Assembly: GCA_016648135.1 (NCBI GenBank)
Contig: JADDOH010007989.1
Location: 1-64,000 of the forward strand
Direction: 5' to 3'
DNA: 64,000 bases
Origin: Agrypnia vestita
Taxonomy: Eukaryota; Arthropoda; Insecta; Trichoptera; Phryganeidae
The position numbers were made by a program, and so were the translations under genes. The notes under the pieces are model-generated. The model was not told where the DNA came from. It saw only the letters and a list, made by a program, of their open reading frames with translations, and did no database searches. Shown piece after piece: positions 44,781-56,205 of this stretch; within the stretch, counting starts at the first letter, position 1, and every line of letters begins with the position of its first letter.

Positions 44781-46237
44781 AAATTTCTACGTCCCACTCT
44801 TTACCCTTCCAACTAATCATACCAATAATAGGAAATCCTCTTCCATCCCAAGCATATGCTCAGATTATAATAACCTATTGTATTCAATAGATTTTGTTAA
44901 TACTAAATATGAAAAGTATCGTCACATGGTGAGATAGACACTAGAAACTCGTCCCCCTCCCTGACCATGCAAATTATATAGATTTCGAACCCTTTTATGT
45001 TTATGATAAAGTTAAATTAGGAACAATCACTTAAATGAAACTGTAAAATTGTTTGATCTATCAAATTGACTAGTCTATGTGTCATCCTTTAATTGAGGGA
45101 AACGTTTGAATTTTTTCTGTATTTTGTTCTACCAAGCAATTACGTCTCCCTGTTGGATGACCGAATAAAATAAAATAAAATAAATAATATATTTATCTGC
45201 TATGAAAAAGGTCCACGACCAATGCGCTCAGCATCCGAGCGGCGGAGGCCTGCTGCAAGTTCAAGATCCATCTAATATCATCTCGGCTTATGTAAAACAT
45301 CCCAAAACATAATGATGGTCTCCGAAATATATTATTTATCCTCTTTGGGAATATTTTTCGGACAAAATTATACGCGGACCGATTCTTAATTTAAATTATT
45401 TAATGCATGGTTTTCATTTTCGATTTACTGCTTGTAATAAAATTAAGCTAGATTTTATAAGGATTGGTTTTTCAAAATATATTAGATTACGCAAGCGTAC
45501 ACATGTACTTATTATACAATATTATATTAGATGCTCGGATCAATGGGATTTTTTTTGTTGTAAGGCCGTTAAAATTTAATCATGGAAATTCATTTTCAAA
45601 AAACTCGTTATGGCAGTTCATCATTCATTTCGTGCAGCTTCTAATGAGGTTTCTCCCTCATTAAAAGTATACACCGATTTAACACAATTTAATTTATCTC
45701 GTAGAAGTAGGTAGGTACATATTCTTTATTTTTTTTATTTTTAGAAATGTACAATGTGACATTTGAATTAGATGAAACATATTAATAGTAGCAATAAATT
45801 AATTTTTGACCTATCTCTCAAACTTACACTGTAATTTGTACAATCAAAGTAATGTAATTTAGTCTATAACACACATATTAGAAGTAAATATTTAACTGAA
45901 TTAAATAAATTATTTGTACTTATACATAGTTATATACGATTATATTTTTGTGCTATTAATAGAGGATCTAGAAAAGTTTTGCAAGATCCTCCCCACCCAT
46001 TAATTCCATAACGTAAAATTGACTATATAAATGAGAGATAAACAGTTTTAACGGTAGGTATAAATGAAAAGTTTTCAATGGACTAATCACATAGAATTCA
46101 CTGCTAATATTTTTTTTAAAAAACAATCAACTTTTATACGAATATAAGAAATTTTTTCGATATTAAACTTTAAAAACAGATTACGAGCGAAGATGACTAC
46201 AATATTTTCAAAAATTTGATAATGTATAGATGTTTTT
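44781..46237. other. No feature recognised
   Basis: AT-rich sequence with only motif-free short ORFs. A small GC-richer patch at 45200-45270 is unassigned. Confidence 0.4.
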
Positions 46238-46335
46238 ACGGTGAAATTGGCGAACGTTACATTGTGTAAAGTGATCGTTTAAGCCATCTCACATAGGGCG
46301 TAGGCCCTGGGCCCTCTATAAAGACTTTTATACGC
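46238..46335 (-). mobile_element. Single arm of the 175-bp foldback family
   Basis: GGCGAACGTTACATTGTGTA, AAGTGATCGTTTAAGCCAT. No inverted partner nearby. Confidence 0.6.
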
Positions 46336-46669
46336 GTTTCATGAAGCTGATGGCAAAACGTCAAGCTATAGATCGACCACAATCAAAAGACCATTCCCTA
46401 GCTTTGTCCGGTAAGAAGAGAGCGGGTGAAAGTTGCCTGGCAAGCCTGTATTACAAGCCTCAATATGATATTCCAAATAAATACATATTTTTTAGTTTAA
46501 AAAAGGTTACATACTGACTAGAAAATCTTATTTTGTGTTAATTTTTTGCATAGTAACAACACACACATTTTTGGGCACATTCTTTTGAATGCGGTCTAGA
46601 TATAGAATTCAAAAGAGACAATTTCCACTCCTTTTTCATGTTTGATTTTTTATTTTTAATTAATTATTA

Positions 46670-47165
46670 GCTGTGCCCGTGCAGCTTCGCACGCGTAGAT
46701 TTTTAGTACACTGTTTGGATCGGAACTTTCATGAACCTTCTAGAACATTCTCCTTCCAGAACTTTCAAGAAATTTATTGAATGTACAGTAACCTTCTAGA
46801 CACACCGACACATTCCGCCACTCAGTTTACAACCTTATAGAACTTTCGGGAATTTTCTAGAACCTTCTCCTTCCAGAACTTTCTAGAGCAGATTTTTCTA
46901 CAACCTTCTAGACTAACCGACACAGTCGGCGCGTCTATTTTGAAACAATCTGAAGCATTTGAGGCTTTCCCATAATAAAAAAATGTGCTAGAAAGCACAT
47001 TTTCGTCACCCGCTCCTATCCACGCACAGCCACCCCCACCAAACTCGCATATTTTCGATGTGACACCAAGTGATGTCCACCACCATAACCACCGGTGGGT
47101 GGTTGTGGCTGGTTGTGGATAAAACTTGGCGGATAGGGAAACACGGGTTTCTTTATTTATACATA
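46670..47165 (-). mobile_element. TTCTAGAA-rich repeat, copy 2
   Basis: The full-length reverse copy, from AGCTGTGCCCGTGCAGCTTC to GGGAAACACGGGTTTC. It contains TGTGCTAGAAAGCACA. Confidence 0.7.
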
Positions 47166-47498
47166 TATATATAGAAGAATTGCCAGGTCACAAAGTAAAT
47201 TCAGCAATTAGCCTCGCATTAGGCTTCACTTGGATCTCGACTTCTGGAGTGAACGGGTGTGCTTGCCATCAATTCAAAACAGAACTCGAAATACAAGGCG
47301 CAAAAATCCCTTTGAAAATGGCCAGTGCTATCTGTCCGAAACGTTGGGTACAAATAACAGTCTTTCTCAAGACTACAATACGAGGGTTATCCTAGAAAAT
47401 AATCCTTCATATATAACAAAAGGAACTTCTGGACTCCCTCGCGTTTTCTGTAAATGGTCTCCGTGAGAAGACCAAGGCCGACGTTTCGACACGACGTT

Positions 47499-47560
47499 AT
47501 AGTATATATATATATATATTATATATATATTATATATATATTATATATATATTTTATGTA
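47499..47560. repeat. AT microsatellite
   Basis: TATATATAT runs with regular ATTATATATAT units. Confidence 0.9.
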
Positions 47561-47842
47561 TAGATTAAAAAAGGATATCATTAATGTGCCATCATATCAT
47601 TTTCCGCCAATCGCCAATTTTCATGCCAGGATATCATTTTCCGCCAATCGCCTAAGGGTGGCAGCTTACCTGCCGGCGCCACTATCTCGACCACAGTTCA
47701 GGTTTTGGTGGTCGGTATGAATGAAAATGAGGGAAAATAACACATAAAATACTGTGGCGTGGTAGTTGCATTCAGGGTTGCAAGAGCCAGCTACCCTTAG
47801 CGCGGGGACAAAAAATTTTCTCAAGTGCCATCCATTCTGCGC

Positions 47843-48701
47843 CGGGGCTGGAGGGTTGATCACAATGGACCGTAATTGACAAGTTCTTAATGCTTGTAAA
47901 CCCTGCATGAGCACAACCCTACCTACATCTGCATACTTTCTACTGTTGCATTGCTGAGGTGACTACAATTTCATTTTTGATACAAAAACAACATATTATG
48001 TATGTAACATCTTTCCTCTCGCTTTCCCGCAATCTGTGGCAGTGATTTCGTGAAAAAGGGCGGAAATGCGTAACAGGAAATAAGACCAATGAATTTTTTG
48101 AAAATCATCGTTTAGTTTGATTGATTGCCCCCAGATTATTAGTCTGATCGACTTATATGCTCCATCGAGGTCATCAAGACACAGTGCATTGTTCTATTAT
48201 AGTGGAAGTGTCAGAACTAATGCATTAGCAAACTCTGTAATGCCCAGATTACACTCATTAGGGAATGAACATGCAGAGGCGGCTGACATTTTTGCTGATA
48301 GTATAACTGTGTATAGGACAAAGCTGATACAATTGTTTACATCTCAACGAAATGGAAATGGACAATAAATTTTTCTGTATTATTATTTTACCTTTAACAA
48401 TTATTATTTGTACCTTTAACTGTATTATTATTTTATCTGTCTCATGTTTTTCTGTATTATTATTATTATTTATATTACCTTTTAACTGTATTATTATTTT
48501 AACTGTCTTATGTTATTTTTTTTTAAATTTATTCTGTTAATTTGTAAAAGCCCATAAGGGCGTTAAATAAATAAATAAATCAATGTCCAGCAAGTGCCAT
48601 CACAGCGTAGACGTACACTCTCAGCATCCAATGCTTCTGATTTTGTATATATGTTGCGAGGCTTGTTTCAAGCGTGTGGATGTTGTTACTTTGATATATT
48701 T
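47843..48701 (-). repeat. Tandem unit 1 of a duplicated repeat
   Basis: The unit begins GGGTTGATCACAATGGACCG and ends in TTTGATATATTTTGGGCTGG, where unit 2 starts. Its distal part is the reverse of the long repeat at 15400-15600. A LINE sits inside at about 48112-48580. Confidence 0.75.
48112..48580 (+). pseudogene. LINE RT tail inserted in unit 1
   Basis: LIDCPQIISLIDLYAPSRSS, RHSALFYYSGSVRTNALANS, VMPRLHSLGNE and IFADSITVYRTKLIQLF. Stop at 48368. The UTR ends with hairpin GCCC-ATAA-GGGC (48550-48561) and TTAAATAAATAAATAAAT. Unit 2 supplies the empty site. Confidence 0.8.
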
Positions 48702-49535
48702 TGGGCTGGAGGGCTGATCACAATGGACCGTAATTGACAAGTTCTTAATGCTTGTAAACCCTGCATGAACACAACCCTACCTACATCTGCACACTTTCTA
48801 ATGTTGCATTACTGAGGTGACTACAATTTCATTTTTGGTAATGTCAGAAACAACATATTATGTAACGTCTTTCCTCTCGTGATTGAAAATCATCGTTTGT
48901 AAACAAATCAATGTCCAGCAAGTGCCGTCACAGCGTAGACGCGCACTTCCAGCAGGCAACGCTTCTGATTTTGTATATATGTTGCGAGGCTGGTGTCAAG
49001 CGTGTGGATGTTGTGATTTTGATATATTTCGGCTTATATCTTCGAAACTATCCAATAAGTACTAAATTTTTTTTTACATTAATGTAAACAATAACTACCC
49101 TTAATGATTTACATTCTCAAATTTTACGTAATTTATGTGATTATTTTAAAATATTTATTCAAAGTTTTCATACAATATGTACGGTGGCACACTACCGCAA
49201 TCAATGAAAATGAATAAAAACATATAATTGACCAAACACAAAATGCGTATATAGATATACAGTACCTACCTAGTCCGGCAAATTTTAATAATAAATAAAT
49301 GCACATACATTTTCTTTAGTTGTATTTACTAATTAATAAATATATGGGTAATAGGTTTTTAAATTTTTATTTAAATGCTTCGCTTGCATTTAAACAAATT
49401 TATATTTTTTATTGTGAACTTTACAATTAAAAATAGAAGTACCTATAGACGGTATTGATAAGTGCTGCTTAATTGTTATGTTTAATTGTGAGATGTTACA
49501 CATCATATGCGACTACTGTAAGGCTCGCTCGTTTT
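48702..49535 (-). repeat. Tandem unit 2 and rest of the long repeat
   Basis: GGGCTGATCACAATGGACCG through GGCTTATATCTTCGAAAC, continuing to ATGCGACTACTGTAAGGCTC. The latter is the reverse of the start of copy 1 at 14545. Confidence 0.75.
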
Positions 49536-49654
49536 ATTTATATATTTGAGGGATACAAAAGCAAAGGCAGCAATATCCAAAAAAAAAATAATGCAGTCAT
49601 CGAGGATTATTAATTTAGAATGTACCTACTAAATTTGAGATTTTATAGGAAACT

Positions 49655-50035
49655 AGCTTTTCGTATTCAGCGTTGAACGGGTTAAGAATTAAGTTGAAAA
49701 TAATTTTGTTTTGCAAAGCCTCTAATAAAAACAATGTTTCTATTTAATCTAGGCTGAGATGGAAGGGATATCCATTAGGGAAATGTAGCCTATGTTTTTC
49801 GCCGGGTCCTAAGGAATATTTATGCAAAATTTGGGTCCGATCGATCGAACGGTACAGATATATGTATGAAAAATATATCAGGGAGATAGGGGATAAGGTG
49901 GAGGGATAAAATTTTATCTATGTTACCCACCGGGTCCCTAAGAATACTTGTGCAAAATTTGAGTCAGATCGTTCAAACGGTTTAGATTTTTATAGAGAAC
50001 AGACAGACAAACATTAAGTTTTATAGGTATAGATG
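49655..50035 (+). mobile_element. Helitron-like short repeat, second type
   Basis: AACTAGCTTTTCGTATTCAG, GTTGAACGGGTTAAG, then two similar TGCAAAATTTGxGTCxGATCG segments, and an end ACAGACAGACAAACATTAAG. Layout parallels 38726-39195. Confidence 0.55.
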
Positions 50036-50259
50036 TGGCCTACAAATTGATAGGAAACAAGATTTTGCAAGACATATTTAATTAAATATTCCCAGATTAT
50101 TTTCACATTTTTTTAAATAGTTAGTGACATGATTTATAGGCGAATTCATAGAGACATTAGTCTTATATTCATTTATGCGGAAAAAAGGTTAGATTAGGTT
50201 AGTTATTTAGGAGCAATTGGTGTAAACTAAAAAAAGGTGCTACGCTTCAATTTATTTTT

Positions 50260-50600
50260 TATTTTTTTTTATTAACTATCCAATTCAGATGATTTTTTTT
50301 TCTTTGTCTATAATATAGAATTAACACCATTATTAAATTGTAAGGAATTAATTATTAACTTTTTTTTTATTGGCATTAAGATTGGTTCACAAAATAACTA
50401 TTTTATATAAATAATAAATATTCTTGCACATATACTACTGGAAGAGCACTTTCTGCTATAATGGAGTAAATTACTAGTGTAGCAGGCAGGGCGTCATATT
50501 CATGTAGAATTTACTTTGATGCCAAGAACCTCGGCAACAATGAAAAAAGCTTATTTAATTTTGTAAACACTATAAACACTATAAATAAATAAGCATTGAA
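50260..50600 (+). mobile_element. 5'-truncated LINE 3' UTR
   Basis: Matches 1230-1560 (ATACTACTGGAAGAGCACT, TAGTGTAGCAGGCAGGGCGT). It ends in ATAAATAAATAAGCATTG. Confidence 0.75.
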
Positions 50601-51534
50601 ATTGAAATTTATTTAATATATAATATAGGTACATAAAATTCTTATATTATAACATGTTAAATTGACAATTTTTTTTTGAGCTTTTTTAATCATGTAGACC
50701 TCGTCAGTAAAGAGAACTCTTGTTTCTGGCAAGGGAACCTCTGTTCTTATAACCAGGGTTATTTGGAAAACATTAACTCCTGTGTGTCGGTGATGTAACG
50801 TCGGTCTACCTGTCATACAAAATATGAAATATCTATCTTATTGGCGAAAAATAAAACGTCACATTTTTTATAATCATCGAATAGACATTTTCACACCAAA
50901 ATTACTAAATTAAACTGTTAGGAATGTATGGATTTTTTAATTAAAAAATGTTTATTCATTACTCTCGTATTTTCGGCCAGTGTGCAAGAGAGAGCAGAAT
51001 ATTGTACATCGCAGTTAAACCTTACCTTACCTTACATAATTATATAAAGGGACCTTTTAAAAGTCTTATCTGTATCGTATTTATGTATATTTTATCACAT
51101 ATTAAAAACTATGCCGATTTTTAATCAGGTAACGCTGTGTTACTCCACCGTCCCCAAAGTTTTTTTTTAGCACAGTCTTTTAAGAGTTAACACCAGTGGG
51201 TATGCCCGCTTCATCCCCTAGCTAACCCTCCCCGCTCCGTGCCGAGGCACGGTCACCCCAGCAATAAGGGATGGACCCCACATTTTCGTGCGAGCTAACC
51301 CGAAAGGTTTTTTCTACTCCAACGACCTCAAATGTTAAATTACAGCGACTCTATTTTTTGGCATTCTCAAAAATCATCGCTTATCGGCAGACTGGCCATC
51401 TTTTGGGGGCAAAACCATCGTCAGGGTGGACACTGGGATGCTTGGTAAGGGTGAGACATGCGCGAAAGCCTTTGAATTTTTCAAGACGTTGGTTGCGTGT
51501 TATCCGAAGAACTGAAAAAGATATTTTCACACGT
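50601..51534. other. Unassigned region
   Basis: CAGGGTTATTTGGAAAACAT at 50753 matches the end of the foldbacks at 59829 and 60873. A GC-rich patch lies at 51190-51290. Minus-strand ORF 51381-51563 runs out of the adjoining LTR; no gag motif was identified. Confidence 0.4.
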
Positions 51535-52075
51535 CGCGGCTGCCGTAGGACAAATGAAAACACTAGAAATTAATTAGCGATTTATTAATTCAATGTACAA
51601 AGTTTAAATTACGAATTAAACTTTACACTATTTCACAATATATCACTCGTATATGAACACTTTATTATCGCTGGGTAACACGTATTTATCGCACGTAGAA
51701 TATTCAATTCTCGCACATAGAAGTCGCACTGCTTTATTTCGCTACTTAGGGACTTCGCTCGATTATTTCACTTGATGTACGCTGGCAGTCGTCTCGCGGC
51801 TCGCGGCAGACTTCACACTGAACAAACTGGCGAAAATATATTACACACTTCCTGCGTGACGGCGTATTTCCATATTTATGCCCAAATTCTGGTATTTTAG
51901 AATTTTCTAGATTATTCTAGTGTTTAGCAGAAGGTTCTTGTCGCTTCTAGGCTGTTCGAGTCGTTTGTAAGTGTTTTTAGACCTTTCCCGAAGGCTGTAG
52001 ATAGTTGTAGACTGTTCTAGATCCTACGATAGTGTTGTGAGTGGAGCTAATGTGATACGGTCAAAATTACCCGCA
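51535..52075 (-). mobile_element. LTR of the same Gypsy-like clade
   Basis: On the minus strand: GGCATAAATATGGAAATACG (TATA region), AGCGAAATAAAGCAGTGCGA, TCATATACGAGTGATATATT and an end GGCAGCCGCGACGTGTGA. These align in order with the LTRs at 34384 and 35430. GCGGGTAATTTTGACCG beyond its start also appears inverted at 53495. Confidence 0.6.
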
Positions 52076-52634
52076 ATCAAATTTGTTTATTACTCCCTTT
52101 ATATTAACTCGTGGCGTCTGCTTGCTTGCCGTCAACAAAAACTTTGGATCGATTTTTGACCCTTTTCCCGTGATCCAATCGAGCTGAAGCTTGGCAAGTA
52201 GACTCGTGGCGACGATCAAGAAGATCTATCAAATTTTCGTTAAAAAAAATTAATAATTATAGTATAATTTCGGATTTTTAGAAATTTTATTGGTTTTTTC
52301 AAATTGGAATCATTAGAAAAGTTTGATTACGGCGGCCCGATAACGTCGCGGAATATTTTCTAAATTTGAATTACTCCGTCGGTATGCATAATAGGTACTT
52401 CACTACGAATGTCGAAAATCTAAATTGACTGACAAATGTTTTTAGAATTTAATCTTCAAAGCATGAAGTGTCTTATCAAAGCTCAAAACATCTGTCATTT
52501 TAGAAGTATATTAAATTCCTGTAAGTTTAGTGTTATGTTATCAATATATTAATTACCCCAACCAATGTCGTACGTTTCTGCATTTGGATGATGATTTCTA
52601 TTTGTATACAATAATTTTGCCATGGTGCCCGTTG

Positions 52635-52706
52635 GGTCCTGTGGCGCAGCGGATAACGCGTCTGACTACGAATCAGAGGATTCCAGTTTCGAATCCTAGC
52701 AGAATC
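52635..52706 (+). tRNA. tRNA-Arg(ACG)-like pseudogene
   Basis: 72 nt starting GGTCCTGTGGCGCAGCGGAT (A box) with anticodon stem TCTGA/TCAGA around loop CTACGAA, so anticodon ACG. The B-box region is GTTTCGAATCC. The T stem has mismatches and the acceptor stem one (C4 to A69), which argues for a pseudogene or SINE head. A run of T follows within 10 nt, as for a Pol III terminator. Confidence 0.65.
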
Positions 52707-52942
52707 TAATTTTTTTTTTACGGTCGAGAATATTTTATTTGTTGAAATTTTAATTACATTTTTGGTTTTTTATTATGTTGTATATTAAGTAATCAACACT
52801 GCGAGAAGAGAAGAGAGAGAACTATCGAACTATGGTTTATTCCGCTCTGACTTATTAATCGGTTAGAAATACCGAATAAATACTTTGTCTTAATTATATC
52901 TAAACTACCCGTAATAAAAGTGGAAATTTGCCAGATACAATT

Positions 52943-53042
52943 GGCCGCGAAGCGGCTGATGTAGGCATAGGTAAATAATTGTGTTTGCTGCACAGCAAAC
53001 ACAATTGGCCGCGCAGCGGCCATCGCTGGCCGCGAAGCGGCC
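52943..53042. repeat. Cluster of GGCCGCG hairpins
   Basis: GGCCGCGAAGCGGCT (52943-52957), GGCCGCGCAGCGGCC (53007-53021) and GGCCGCGAAGCGGCC (53028-53042), with GTGTTTGCTGCACAGCAAAC (52981 onward) as a further palindrome between them. Confidence 0.85.
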
Positions 53043-53160
53043 ACAATAGCTGATTGCTTTCCTGCTATATGTTTTAATTCGTCATTAATTGTTGTTATAT
53101 TTTACAAAGAAAGGGAGTATAATAAAAACTTGGTTTTTATGGGTTACTTTTTTTTTTTAA

Positions 53161-54009
53161 TTTTGCAGAGATAACTTTTACTTCCACGTTCTCCGCCGTA
53201 ATTGACGTTTAGCCAAATAATCATTGACCACCTTAATTAATAGACAATTAACTGTTAATTAATTAACAAGTCGGATCCAAGATATCGAACTTCAAACTTG
53301 CCAGTACTATGAAATACAATTTTATAGGTAAGGACCTTATATTATTTTTTTACTAATAGTAACCTAATTCGTTTCGTCGAAATAAATAAATAAAATAACA
53401 AAAATAATTTATGACGTGGTCAGCGATTATTTGGAACGTGGAGGTAAAAGTTGTATCTGCGAAATTAAAAAAAAATAGTAAACAAAATTGATTGCGGGTA
53501 ATTTTGACCGGGTGACCCAAAAATGCCGACCGCACCACATTAGCTCCACCAGATCCCGAACAGTGTTATTGGCTGACCGCAAAAGTGGGCGCTCCGGCGG
53601 AACTGCACGGGAGATAGGTGACCGCAATCCGTCACGTTATTGTGTGTTGCAGTGACGCCGACATTACAAGTGTTATTTTTGTGCAAAATTAATTTTATCA
53701 TCATCATCATCATCATCGTTTCCTAGATCTCGACATGACGCCTCGACCAATCAGCTTAACATTTAATTTAAATGTTCAGAATATCCTTTCAATCGGTCAA
53801 TTTTTTCAATAACTTACCAATGGATATCAGAACTGAAGAAAAATATACAAAATAAAACATAAAATAATTAGAATTTAAAAAATAACTCTACTCCGAAAAT
53901 AATTTGTATACTTGATTCACTGGTATTTATTTTATGATATTTATATTTGAATTCAGAATATTTTGAGTTTGTTCAAATCTTTCAGAACAGTGCTGGATTT
54001 ATGTCACAG
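53161..54009. other. No gene seen
   Basis: A short ATC microsatellite at 53697-53720. GCGGGTAATTTTGACCG at 53495 is inverted relative to 52055-52080. Confidence 0.4.
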
Positions 54010-54015
54010 AGACAT

Positions 54016-54616
54016 TATTAATCAATTAATGTATATTATAGATATCACAGAGACGAAACTGTATTTCTTATGGGAAAGTAGGTATAGAAGTCATTTGGGT
54101 GTACATAGGACTTACGACCTATCTTATGGTTGGCTTAGGTGATCACTTTACACAATGTAACATTCGCCATTTCCACCCATGATAGAATATTCTGAATTGT
54201 AAATACTGGTAAAAAAAGGAATTTAATAAAAATTTGAAATAATATTTCCTGGCACATCCTAGTGTAATGCAAGTAATTCGGATGAATTTCATTACACAAT
54301 AAAGTATATTGCTCTCAAAATTCCGCAATCAATTGTAGATTTTCTCATTAGCGACATTAACGATATTAAAATAATTAGCGACATCTTTGGGAATTTAAGG
54401 CAACTTGAACATATGTACAACTTCCAAAAAATTAGTAAGCATGGTATGTTCTATCATGGGTGGAAATGGCGAATGTTACATTGTGTAAAGTGATCACCTA
54501 AGCCAACCATAAGGTAGGTCATAAGTCCTATGTACACCCAAATGATTTCTATACCTACTTTCCCATAAGAAATACAGTTTCGTCTCTGTGAGATATCTGT
54601 AATATACATTAATTTA
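54016..54616. mobile_element. Foldback element, 170-bp arms
   Basis: Arms 54016-54189 and 54448-54616 are reverse complements, with TGTACATAGGACTTACGACC and AGGTGATCACTTTACACAAT. The spacer of about 260 bp is unlike that of the copy at 28075. Confidence 0.8.
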
Positions 54617-54621
54617 TATTT

Positions 54622-55389
54622 GAAGGCGTCCCTATAAAAAGGGTCTATATGCAAAAACAAAATTGTACAGGAGAGAGGAAAAACACTTTGTGAAATAATT
54701 AACCAGAATCTCCGATTTTTTCATTTTCCAGAATTTTTTAATGTTCTAAAATTCACTTGCCTTTTATTTATGTTTTCTTTGTTTTTACTTCCTTTCTTTT
54801 AACTCGTGGCGTCTGCTTGCTTGGTTGTGCCGTCGAAAAAACTTTGGATCGATTTTTAACCCTTTTCCCGTGATCCAATCGAGCTGAAACTTTGCAAGTA
54901 GACTCGTGGCGACGATCAAGTAGATCTATCAAATTTTCGTTAAAAAATAATAATAATTATAGTATAATTTTGGAATTTTCAAATTTTTAATGGTTTTTTC
55001 ATACATTTCAGTAAGTTTTATGGAGATTCCGACGCTTATGGTAGGCACTAAACCCAAAAATGAGAAAGGGAGTATTGTAAAAACTTGGTTTTTATGGGTT
55101 CCTTTTTTTATGTTATTAAGTAATCCCGGTGACATCTTGAAACTGTCGTATTTCATGTATATACCTAGTCACATTTGTTACTGCCAGATGAATATAGAGG
55201 AATATAGACTCTTTTTCCACGTTAGTTTTGTAACTTTTGAGGTCGAATTTCGGCAAGATTGAGTTGAAAATCATGGAAAATAAATACTGCACATGGTGCA
55301 TACTGTTACATATATAGATCATTTAATAATAATAAAATCACATTTTTAACCTGATGTACTATATAGACCCTTTTTATAGGGACGCCTTC
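54622..55389. mobile_element. TIR element with perfect 28-bp ends
   Basis: The 28 nt at 54622-54649 (GAAGGCGTCCC ... GGGTCTATA) are the exact reverse complement of 55362-55389. ATTT occurs directly outside both ends (54618-54621, 55390-55393), a possible 4-bp duplication. Inside lies a copy of the CCCTTTCTTT-ended repeat (54783-55107). No transposase. Confidence 0.75.
54783..55107 (+). mobile_element. CCCTTTCTTT-ended repeat, copy 5
   Basis: ACTTCCTTTCTTTTAACTCG to GAGAAAGGGAGTATTGTAAA, with core CTTTGGATCGATTTTTAACC and CGTGATCCAATCGAGCTGAA. Confidence 0.65.
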
Positions 55390-55589
55390 ATTTCTCTACA
55401 CTGTTCCTTTATTGACTTATACATACTAATCATTCATGCTCTTATGCATCATGTACTCCTGTCCCCAAACACAAGTTTTTACTTTTCTGGGGACAGTTAA
55501 ACACGTTAAAAAAATGTAATAATATTCACTGTCACTGTAACATGTATTTATGTATTTATTTTATTTTCAATAAAGAATACTATATAGAA

Positions 55590-55974
55590 AATAAAATTAA
55601 TGAGTAACCAACTAACTAACCAACCATCACGCCGTTTCCCCGCGGGGATAGGCAGAGCGGATTGAACGCCACACTCTTCTATCCCGGCACACCACTTTTG
55701 CTTCGGCCACATTCGTACATCTTCTCACACAAGTTCTACGGTTATTGCGGCTTTCAACAGGGCCATCCTCAAATACTTGTAGCGTCTGATCGTGCCAGGT
55801 CTTTCGCGGACGCCCTCTATTCCTGTTGCCTTCAACACTCGCCTCGTATATTTTCTTAACCATCATTTCCTCGTTCATACGTTCCAATGACCAAACCATC
55901 TCAGCACTCCTTTCTTTATTATATCTACCACACTTGCATTCAGCCAGCATTGCATTCACGTCTAATTTGTTCAT
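55590..55974 (-). pseudogene. LINE C-terminal tail, GETA family
   Basis: ERMNEEMMVKKIYEASVEG, NRGRPRKTWHDQTLQVFEDG, EAKVVCRDRRVWRSIRSAYP and RGETA, ending at the stop near 55630. Downstream, an ACTAACTAACC-type repeat tail. The frame is open for 115 codons but lacks all RT motifs. Confidence 0.75.
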
Positions 55975-56084
55975 TCCTCACTCTATCGACCAAAGATTTA
56001 CCACACAAGCGTCTTAGTGACCGCATCTTTGAGTATATTTAAATATTTCAACAACACAGTAGGTACTAGATTTTATCCCCAGAG

Positions 56085-56205
56085 GGATATTAATCAAGAT
56101 TAGATGTCTCATAGAGACAATGCTATTTAGGTATATGTAGAAATGTAGGTATGAGAGTCTTTCTAAGTGTTTATAGGGTCTACCCATCATACAGCTGGCT
56201 TAATA
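56085..56205 (+). mobile_element. Single arm of the 175-bp foldback family
   Basis: ATTAGATGTCTCATAGAGAC, TATGAGAGTCTTTCTAAGTG and CATACAGCTGGCTTAA. It is cut by the LINE tail that follows. Confidence 0.5.

Larger units (their letters stand above)
52085..53160 (+). mobile_element. CCCTTTCTTT-ended repeat, copy 4, with insertions
   Basis: ACTCCCTTTATATTAACTCG at the left and AAAGAAAGGGAGTATAATAA at 53105. About 650 bp of other sequence lies between the halves, including a tRNA-Arg-like unit and a hairpin cluster. Confidence 0.6.

Noticed and set aside
50613..50816. Minus-strand VLFTDE, as in Tc1/mariner transposases
   Set aside because: Only six residues match and the following sequence does not resemble a transposase.
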